Shown here in pieces: positions 6,429-11,327 of a stretch of DNA of 11,327 nucleotides. The stretch comes from JBKJML01 sp046596415. Lineage in GTDB: Bacteria; Actinomycetota; Thermoleophilia; Gaiellales; Gaiellaceae. Below the pieces are notes generated by a model. That model did no database searches and was not told where the DNA came from. It was given only the letters and a program-made list of their open reading frames with translations. How positions within the stretch are numbered: the first letter of the stretch is position 1; the number at the start of each line of letters is the position of its first letter. A program made the position numbers and the translations under genes. Where the stretch lies: assembly GCA_046596415.1 (NCBI GenBank), contig JBKJML010000094.1:1-11327 (forward strand), in the 5' to 3' direction.

Positions 6429-7007
6429 CTACAAGCGCACGACGCGACGGCGGATCCGCGTGAGCTCGGCGGGCTCAGCCTCCTCGACCACCCCGCGACC
6501 GCCGGCCGCGTGCAGGATTCGGCCCTCACCGAGCCAGAAGGCGATATGCGTCGTCGAGCGCTCGCCGTAGGTGACGAGATCGCCGGGCTGCGCCTCCACG
6601 ACCTCCTCGCCGGCATCCTCCTGCTGGTCGGCGTCGCGCGGAACGAGCCGCCCGAGACGCCGGTAGGACATATGGACGAGGCCGGAGCAGTCGATGCCAC
6701 GCTCGCTCATCCCGCCCCACTCGTACGGCGCACCGAGATACGCACGCGCCTCCTCGACCGGATCGCCGTCGCGAACCGGCGGCAGCCAGTCGCCTTCCCC
6801 CTCGCCGAGCTCGGCCTCGCGGATCCAGCCCGGATAGTCGTAGGCGGTGCGCACCCGCGCCCAACCGGCGCGGAGCTCCTCGACGACGAGCGGCTCTCCC
6901 GCGAGCGCCTGGGTCACCTGCTCGGCCTGCTCGCCAGGCTCGGCCCGGATCGCCGCGACCGGCGTCTTGCACGAGCGGCTCGCTGCGCGGCCCGCAGTCG
7001 AGCTCAT
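6429..7007 (-). CDS. YkfC-like NlpC/P60 peptidase, probable cytoplasmic murein-peptide endopeptidase
   Basis: This 192-residue protein has an N-terminal SH3-like region (about 15-68) and a C-terminal NlpC/P60 domain (about 83-192). The catalytic cysteine is C107 in GIDCSGL. H154 in STTHIAFW and H166 in RILHAAG complete the expected Cys-His-His/polar set. PYEWGG before the cysteine and VPRDADQQ after it are typical of the YkfC group, which cleaves the gamma-D-Glu to diamino acid bond of imported murein peptides. No signal peptide or membrane segment is visible, which fits a cytoplasmic recycling enzyme rather than a wall hydrolase. YkfC of Bacillus lies in a dpp-linked operon, as here. The ATG at 7005-7007 shares one base with the dppF stop (TGATG), pointing to coupled translation. 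Substrate specificity is inferred, not shown. Confidence 0.88.
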   Translation of the reverse strand: MSSTAGRAASRSCKTPVAAIRAEPGEQAEQVTQALAGEPLVVEELRAGWARVRTAYDYPGWIREAELGEGEGDWLPPVRDGDPVEEARAYLGAPYEWGGMSERGIDCSGLVHMSYRRLGRLVPRDADQQEDAGEEVVEAQPGDLVTYGERSTTHIAFWLGEGRILHAAGGRGVVEEAEPAELTRIRRRVVRL

Positions 7008-8077
7008 CAGGTCGGCGGCGGCTCGAACGCGCGCGGCCCGCGTGGGGCGGTCTCGAGCGCGACCTCGCGCCGCTGCGGCTTGATCTCGCCCGCCTTGATC
7101 TCCTCCGCCCAGTGGCAGGCAACGCTGTGCCCCTCGACCAGGCGCAGCGGCGGGCGCTCCTCGGTGCAGCGCGTCGCCTGCACGTACGGGCAACGGGTGT
7201 GGAAGCGGCACGCATGCGGCGGGTTCGCCGGGCTCGGCAGGTCGCCCTGGAGCAGGATCGTCTCGCGGTTCCGCTCGATCTCCGGGTCGGGGATCGGGAT
7301 CGCCGAGAGCAGCGAGATCGTGTACGGGTGCAGCGGGTTGTCGTAGAGGTCGTCCGACGGCGAGACCTCGACCACCGAGCCGAGGTACATGACCGCGATC
7401 CGGTCGGAGATGTGCCGGACGACCGCGAGATCGTGCGCGATGAAGAGGTAGGTGAGGTCGAACTCCTTCTGGAGCAGCTCCAGCAGGTTGACGATTTGGG
7501 CCTGGATCGAGACGTCGAGCGCCGACACCGGCTCGTCGCAGACGACGAAGTCCGGGTTGACGGCGAGCGCACGGGCGAGGCCGATCCGCTGCCGCTGGCC
7601 GCCCGAGAACTCGTGCGGGTAACGGGACGCGGCGTCGGCGGGCAGGCCGACGGTGGTCAAGAGCTCGCGCACCTTCTTCCCCAGCGTGCGCCGGTCGCTC
7701 AGATGGTGAACGCGCAGCGGCTCGCCGATCATCCGGCCCACCGAATGGCGTGGGTTGAGCGAGGCGAACGGATCCTGGAAGACCATCTGCATCTTGCGGC
7801 GCAACGGCCGCAACTCGCCCTCGGACAGGTACGTGATGTCCTGACCGTCGAAGGTGATCTTCCCCTCGGTCACGTCGTAGAGGCGCAGCAACGCGCGACC
7901 GAGCGTCGACTTGCCGCAACCCGACTCGCCGACGAGCCCGAGCGTCTCACCGCGCTCGATGTCGAACGAGACACCGTCGACCGCCTTCACATCACCGACG
8001 TGGCGGTCGAGCACGACGCCGCTGCGGATCGGAAAGTAGACCTTCAGGTCCTCAACGCGAACCAGCGGGTCGCTCAC
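7007..8077 (-). CDS. dppF: Peptide ABC transporter ATP-binding protein (DppF/OppF type)
   Basis: This 356-residue ATPase would power peptide uptake through the DppBC pore as partner of DppD. It has Walker A GESGCGKS (50-57), Q-loop Q101, signature FSGGQRQR (157-164), Walker B FVVCDEPVSALD (177-188) and switch histidine H215. The oligopeptide-transporter C-terminal region follows, with cysteines at 290, 296, 304 and 321. That four-cysteine pattern is known in some Dpp/Opp ATPases to hold an iron-sulfur cluster. The GTG start at 8075-8077 overlaps the dppD stop by four bases (GTGA), and conserved sequence (PLVRVEDLKVYFP) begins right after it. The longer open frame upstream overlaps dppD and is not real. 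Whether the system is dpp, opp or app by substrate cannot be decided from sequence. Confidence 0.95.
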   Translation of the reverse strand: MSDPLVRVEDLKVYFPIRSGVVLDRHVGDVKAVDGVSFDIERGETLGLVGESGCGKSTLGRALLRLYDVTEGKITFDGQDITYLSEGELRPLRRKMQMVFQDPFASLNPRHSVGRMIGEPLRVHHLSDRRTLGKKVRELLTTVGLPADAASRYPHEFSGGQRQRIGLARALAVNPDFVVCDEPVSALDVSIQAQIVNLLELLQKEFDLTYLFIAHDLAVVRHISDRIAVMYLGSVVEVSPSDDLYDNPLHPYTISLLSAIPIPDPEIERNRETILLQGDLPSPANPPHACRFHTRCPYVQATRCTEERPPLRLVEGHSVACHWAEEIKAGEIKPQRREVALETAPRGPRAFEPPPT

Positions 8078-9087
8078 GAGGCCGCCCCGAGCCGTGACCG
8101 GGCCCACTCGTCCTCGGGCACCGGGTTGAAACAGGCCACACGATGGCCCGGCTCGAGCTCGCGCAGCTCCGGCACCTCGAGCAGCGACTGCTCCACCTCG
8201 AACCGGCAGCGGGGCGCGAACGGGCAAGCCTGCGGCGCGGTCAGCATGTCGCGCGGCGCACCCTCGATCGGTGTCAGCTTCTGGCGGCGGCCCGCGTCGA
8301 TCCTGGGCACGCTCTGGAGCAGGCCGAGCGTGTACGGGTGCCGCGGCCGGGCGAAGAGCTGCGACGCGCTCCCCGTCTCCATGAACATGCCGGCGTACAT
8401 CACGTTGACGCGCTCGCACATGCCGGCGACGACACCGAGGTCATGGGTGATCAGCAAAAGCGCCGTGTCGCGCTCCGCGACGAGCGTCCTTAGCACCTCG
8501 AGGATCTGCGCCTGGATCGTCACGTCGAGCGCCGTCGTCGGCTCGTCGGCGATCAGCAGCTTCGGCTCGCACGCCAACGCGATCGCGATCATCGCCCGCT
8601 GCCGCATCCCACCCGAGAACTGATGCGGGTAGTCGCGCAGCCGGTCCTTCGCGCTCGGGATCCCCACCTGGTCGAGCAACTCCACCGCGCGCCGGTCGGC
8701 GTCAGCCCGCTCCATCCCGAAATGCGCCTCGAGCGGCTCCCGGATCTGACGGCCGATCGTCAACACCGGGTTCAGCGAGGTCATCGGATCCTGGAAGATC
8801 ATCGCGATCTCACGGCCGCGGATGTCGCGCAACTCCTTGTCGGAGAGCTTCAGCAGGTCGCGGCCGCCGAACATCGCCGTGCCACCCGTGACGCGCCCGG
8901 CGCGCGCGAGCAGGCCGAGCAACGCCAGCGAGGTGACGCTCTTGCCACACCCCGACTCGCCGACGATCCCGAGCGTCTCCCCGGCCGCGATGTCGAACGA
9001 GATCCCGTTCACCGCATGCACGGTGCCGCGCGACGTCCAGAACTCGACGCTCAGGTCCTCGACGGTGAGGATCGGCGTCCTAGCCAT
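8074..9087 (-). CDS. dppD: Peptide ABC transporter ATP-binding protein (DppD/OppD type)
   Basis: This 337-residue ATPase pairs with DppF on the inner face of the membrane. It has Walker A GESGCGKS (43-50), Q-loop Q99, signature FSGGMRQR (157-164), Walker B LLIADEPTTALD (177-188) and H215. The C-terminal region keeps cysteines at 288 and 294 (CPFAPRC) and 319 (HRVAC). The third cysteine usual in this motif appears to be replaced, probably by S301, unlike in the neighbouring DppF. I chose the ATG at 9085-9087 because MARTPILTVEDLSVEF matches the family's normal N-terminus. An ATG 13 codons upstream would extend the protein into the dppC overlap without homology support. The start lies eight bases inside the end of dppC, so translation is probably coupled. 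Confidence 0.95.
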   Translation of the reverse strand: MARTPILTVEDLSVEFWTSRGTVHAVNGISFDIAAGETLGIVGESGCGKSVTSLALLGLLARAGRVTGGTAMFGGRDLLKLSDKELRDIRGREIAMIFQDPMTSLNPVLTIGRQIREPLEAHFGMERADADRRAVELLDQVGIPSAKDRLRDYPHQFSGGMRQRAMIAIALACEPKLLIADEPTTALDVTIQAQILEVLRTLVAERDTALLLITHDLGVVAGMCERVNVMYAGMFMETGSASQLFARPRHPYTLGLLQSVPRIDAGRRQKLTPIEGAPRDMLTAPQACPFAPRCRFEVEQSLLEVPELRELEPGHRVACFNPVPEDEWARSRLGAAS

Positions 9088-9982
9088 GTGAGCGCAGCTT
9101 CGGGTCGAGCGCCTCGCGCAGGCCATCGCCGATCAGGTTGAAGCCGAGCACCGACAACACGATCGCGAGCCCCGGGATGATCGCCAGGTACGGGGCACTT
9201 TGGAGGTAACGGACGGTGTCGGTCAGCATCGTCCCCCACTCCGGCGTCGCCGGATCCTGCGGCCCGAGGCCGAGGAAGCCGAGCCCCGCCACGTCGATGA
9301 TCGCGGTCGCGAGCGCGAGCGTTCCCTGCACGATCACCGGCGAGATCGCGTTCGGCAGGATGTGCGACGCGAGGATCTGCCGTCGCGGCACCCCCACCGA
9401 CCGTGCGGCGAGCACGAAGTCGTTCTCGCGTTGAGCGAGGATCGAACCACGCAGTAGCCGCGCGAAGATCGGCACGTTCGTGACGCCGACCGCGATCATG
9501 ATCTGCGTCAGGCCGGGGCCGAGCATCGCGACGATCCCGATCGCGAGCAAAAGACCCGGGATCGAGAGCATGATGTCCATCAGGCGCATCACGAGCGTGT
9601 CGACCCAGCCACCGAGGTAGCCGGCGATCGAGCCGAGCAGCATCCCGATCGAAAGCCCGACCGCAACCGAGACGACCCCGATCAAAAGCGAGTAGCGGGC
9701 GCCGTACATGACACGTGAGAGCTCGTCGCGACCGAGCTGGTCGAGCCCGAAGGGGTGCGCCCACGACGGGGCCTGCGTGCCGAGCGTCCCCTCGAGCCCC
9801 TGCGCCCGCGGCCCGTACGGCGCAATCCACGGCGACAGGATCGCAACGAGAACGAAGAGGAGGACGAGGCAGAAGCCGGTGATCGCACCCGGATTGCGCA
9901 GCAGCCGCCGCCACGCCTCGCCCCAGAGCCCGGCCTGCGACTCGAACTGGATCTCGCGCGCCTCGATCTCGGCGACGCTCAT
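9080..9982 (-). CDS. dppC: Peptide ABC transporter permease (DppC type)
   Basis: This 300-residue inner-membrane permease has a cytoplasmic N-terminus and an initial membrane segment (about 33-54). The conserved periplasmic-side motif HPFGLDQLGRDELSRVMYGAR runs from about 76 to 96 (given as HPFGLDQLGRDE plus LSRVMYGAR). Several further membrane segments follow. The cytoplasmic EAA loop that docks on the ATPases is at about 186-211 (DFVLAARSVGVPRRQIL, then HILPN). Length and order match DppC/OppC. The ATG at 9980-9982 has GAAGGG about six bases upstream, one of the clearer ribosome-binding sites of the operon, and is the first start after an in-frame TGA. Its A and TG overlap the stop of a 13-codon ORF that fills the gap to dppB. 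Confidence 0.95.
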   Translation of the reverse strand: MSVAEIEAREIQFESQAGLWGEAWRRLLRNPGAITGFCLVLLFVLVAILSPWIAPYGPRAQGLEGTLGTQAPSWAHPFGLDQLGRDELSRVMYGARYSLLIGVVSVAVGLSIGMLLGSIAGYLGGWVDTLVMRLMDIMLSIPGLLLAIGIVAMLGPGLTQIMIAVGVTNVPIFARLLRGSILAQRENDFVLAARSVGVPRRQILASHILPNAISPVIVQGTLALATAIIDVAGLGFLGLGPQDPATPEWGTMLTDTVRYLQSAPYLAIIPGLAIVLSVLGFNLIGDGLREALDPKLRSHG

Positions 9983-10020
9983 CCGCGCCCTTCACCGGCG
10001 GCAACAAGGTTGAGTTCCAT
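9979..10020 (-). CDS. 13-codon ORF linking dppB and dppC
   Basis: The dppB stop and a new ATG overlap (TGATG, 10022-10018). That ATG opens MELNLVAAGEGRG, whose TGA (9981-9979) overlaps the dppC ATG (ATGA). The ORF also contains the GAAGGG ribosome-binding site of dppC. It may carry terminating ribosomes from dppB to dppC rather than make a useful peptide. It may also be chance. Confidence 0.3.
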   Translation of the reverse strand: MELNLVAAGEGRG

Positions 10021-11024
10021 CAAGACACACGGATCCTCGGGTTGATCAGCGCGTACGACAGGTCGACGACGAGGTTGACGAGCACGAAGACGAGCGCGAC
10101 GAAGAGGACACCGCCCTGGATCACCGGGTAGTTGCGGTCCTGAATCGCGTCGACGAGCCAGGTGCCCATCCCGGGCCAGGCAAAAACGGTCTCGGTCAGT
10201 ACCGCGCCGGAGAGCAGCAGGCCAACCTGGAGGCCGATGATCGTCGTCACCGGCAGCAGGGCGTTCCGAAGGATGTGGCGGCGGTCGACGATCCCCGGCG
10301 ACATCCCCTTCGCCCGGGCGGTGCGCACGTAGTCCTCGTTCTGCACGTCGAGCACCGCCGCGCGCGTGATGCGCGCGATCACCGCGAGCGGGATCGAGCC
10401 GAGCGCGACGGCCGGGAGGACAAGGTGCTTGAGCACGTCCCAGAGCGCGTTCGCGTCGCCCGACAGGATCGCGTCGAGGACGTAGAACTTCGTCGGGTGC
10501 GGCGTGTCGATCAGGACCGAGGATCTCCCCACGGTCGGCAGCCAGCCGAGCTTCACAGAGAAGACATACTTGAGCAGGATGCCGAGGAAGAAGACCGGGA
10601 TCGAGATGCCGAGCAGCGAGGCGACGAGACTCGCATGGTCGAGCGGCCCTCCGTACCGCTTCGCCGCGAGGAACCCGAGCGGGATGCCGATCGCCACCGA
10701 GAAGAACATCGCGGCGAGCGCAAGCTCGATCGTGGCCGGAAAGCGCTGCTTCAGCTCCTCCGCGACCGGACGGCGGCTGACGATCGAGTCGCCGAGGTTG
10801 AAGGTCGCCGTCTTCTCGACGAACTTCCAATACTGCACGTAGACCGGTCGATCCAGCCCGTACTGGTGCTCGATCGCCGCGATCCGCTCCGGCGTCGCCC
10901 GCTCACCGAGCAGCACCCTCGCCGGGCCTCCGGGCAGAGCCCGGATCCAGAAGAAGACGATGATCGAGAGGCCGAGGAGGATCGGTACCAGGAGCAGCAG
11001 CCGGCGAACGGTGAAACGGAGCAT
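10020..11024 (-). CDS. dppB: Peptide ABC transporter permease (DppB type)
   Basis: This 334-residue permease begins with the family's usual first membrane helix (RRLLLLVPILLGLSIIVFF, 7-25), followed by ALPGGPA and the segment RIAAIEHQYGLDRPVYVQYW in the external region. Further membrane segments lie near 100-120, 133-155, 198-220, 257-280 and 303-326. The EAA coupling loop spans about 230-256 (EDYVRTARAKG, then RRHILRNALLP), and WPGMG follows the conserved TETVF. It forms the translocation pore with DppC. The ATG at 11022-11024 is fixed by the conserved N-terminus. A purine-rich GGGGAAAG lies unusually far upstream, about 17 bases, because one arm of an inverted repeat separates it from the start. 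The upstream binding-protein gene ends 32 bases before it. Confidence 0.95.
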   Translation of the reverse strand: MLRFTVRRLLLLVPILLGLSIIVFFWIRALPGGPARVLLGERATPERIAAIEHQYGLDRPVYVQYWKFVEKTATFNLGDSIVSRRPVAEELKQRFPATIELALAAMFFSVAIGIPLGFLAAKRYGGPLDHASLVASLLGISIPVFFLGILLKYVFSVKLGWLPTVGRSSVLIDTPHPTKFYVLDAILSGDANALWDVLKHLVLPAVALGSIPLAVIARITRAAVLDVQNEDYVRTARAKGMSPGIVDRRHILRNALLPVTTIIGLQVGLLLSGAVLTETVFAWPGMGTWLVDAIQDRNYPVIQGGVLFVALVFVLVNLVVDLSYALINPRIRVS

Positions 11025-11040
11025 CTGTTCGCCGGCTGCT
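10996..11040 (-). promoter_or_regulatory. Hairpin enclosing the dppB start codon
   Basis: A perfect 14-bp inverted repeat, AGCAGCCGGCGAAC at 10996-11009 and its complement at 11027-11040, encloses 17 bases. In the minus-strand message the first arm precedes the dppB ATG, the ATG lies in the loop, and the second arm falls within codons 7-11. It separates the ribosome-binding-like GGGGAAAG from the start. It could lower dppB translation and protect the 3' end of the upstream binding-protein message. Confidence 0.65.
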
Positions 11041-11056
11041 TTCCCCTAGTCCCTGC

Positions 11057-11327
11057 TTACTTCGCCTCGATGGTGACGGTCGCGAACGACTCGAGACTCA
11101 CCGGGCTCGGCACATAGCCCTTCACGTTCGCCGCAAAGGCGAGCGCAGGCTTCGTATGCACATACGGCACGCCGGGAATCCAGTCCGAGATCAGCCGGTT
11201 GGCTTCCTGATAGTCCGCCTCACGGGCAGCCGCGTCGGTCTCGATCAGCGCCTTCTCGAGCTGCGCCTGAACCTCCGCGTTCGGCTTCGCTTTCGTGCCC
11301 CATGCCTTCTGCTGCGAACGGAAGAAC
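11057..11327 (-). CDS. C-terminus of a family 5 peptide-binding protein (partial)
   Basis: The last 89 codons and the TAA stop (11057-11059) of a minus-strand gene are visible; its start lies beyond the right edge. The sequence includes LEKALIETDAAAREADYQEA, then NRLISDWIPGVPYVHTKPAL and a tail with GYVPSPVSLESFATVTI. The pattern of a helix with repeated ADY-type residues, then W-x-P-x-x-P-Y-V-H and a closing strand near GYVPSP, is typical of the end of SBP_bac_5 peptide-binding proteins. It sits directly before dppB, the usual place for the cognate binding protein. It is therefore probably the main peptide receptor of this transporter. A high-GC hairpin follows within 20 bases of the stop. 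Confidence 0.88.
   Translation of the reverse strand, partial: FFRSQQKAWGTKAKPNAEVQAQLEKALIETDAAAREADYQEANRLISDWIPGVPYVHTKPALAFAANVKGYVPSPVSLESFATVTIEAK

Noticed and set aside
6419..6700. N-terminal extension of the solute-binding protein by 94 residues
   Set aside because: The extension lies inside the NlpC/P60 gene in another frame. The lipoprotein signal peptide and the 10-base gap to the previous stop fix the start at 6418 or 6412.
7008..7919. N-terminal extension of the NlpC/P60 protein by about 300 residues
   Set aside because: It is low-complexity Arg/Pro/Ala sequence in the wrong frame of dppF. The ATG at 7007 overlapping the dppF stop is the sensible start.
7112..8623. A 503-codon open frame on the plus strand, antisense to dppF and dppD
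   Set aside because: It is rich in Arg, Glu, Asp and Val with no recognisable domain and lies wholly against two well-supported ATPase genes. Long antisense frames are expected in sequence of this GC content.
1..11327. CRISPR array, insertion sequence or phage genes
   Set aside because: No regularly spaced repeats, no transposase or integrase motifs, and no terminal inverted repeats with target duplications are visible.

Overview
The window looks like part of a high-GC actinobacterial chromosome. Codon use, TANNNT-type -10 boxes, TTG/GTG starts and tightly overlapping operon genes suggest a deep-branching lineage such as Thermoleophilia, but that placement is inference. It has two parts that differ in codon use: a left regulatory block (about 1-4440) and a right peptide-transport operon read entirely on the minus strand (about 4423 to past the right edge).

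Left block, plus strand first: the 3' end of a gene that may carry a LuxR-type helix-turn-helix, a strong 16-bp hairpin terminator, then a large LAL/MalT-type ATPase regulator with a C-terminal LuxR HTH. Its 3' end overlaps, tail to tail, a minus-strand gene for a membrane-anchored HD-GYP cyclic-di-GMP phosphodiesterase. Upstream of the HD-GYP gene is a compact two-way promoter region. On the plus strand it drives a tiny, well-formatted transcription unit: a near-consensus -10 box, an AGGAG ribosome-binding site and a 21-codon ORF, followed by several short hairpins and palindromes. This tiny gene is the most likely undescribed element in the window.

Right block, in transcription order from the right edge: the C-terminus of a family 5 peptide-binding protein, dppB, a 13-codon linking ORF, dppC, dppD, dppF, a signal-peptide-less NlpC/P60 peptidase resembling YkfC, a second family 5 substrate-binding lipoprotein, and a small stand-alone LuxR HTH protein. 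Start and stop codons overlap at nearly every junction. The gene set resembles the Bacillus dpp-ykf arrangement. It suggests import of short peptides, plausibly murein peptides, followed by cytoplasmic cleavage. A 14-bp perfect inverted repeat places the dppB start codon in a hairpin loop, which could set the usual excess of binding protein over permease.

The block also contains three LuxR-type HTH candidates and one c-di-GMP hydrolase within about 5 kb. The sequence alone does not show a regulatory link between the left block and the transport operon.
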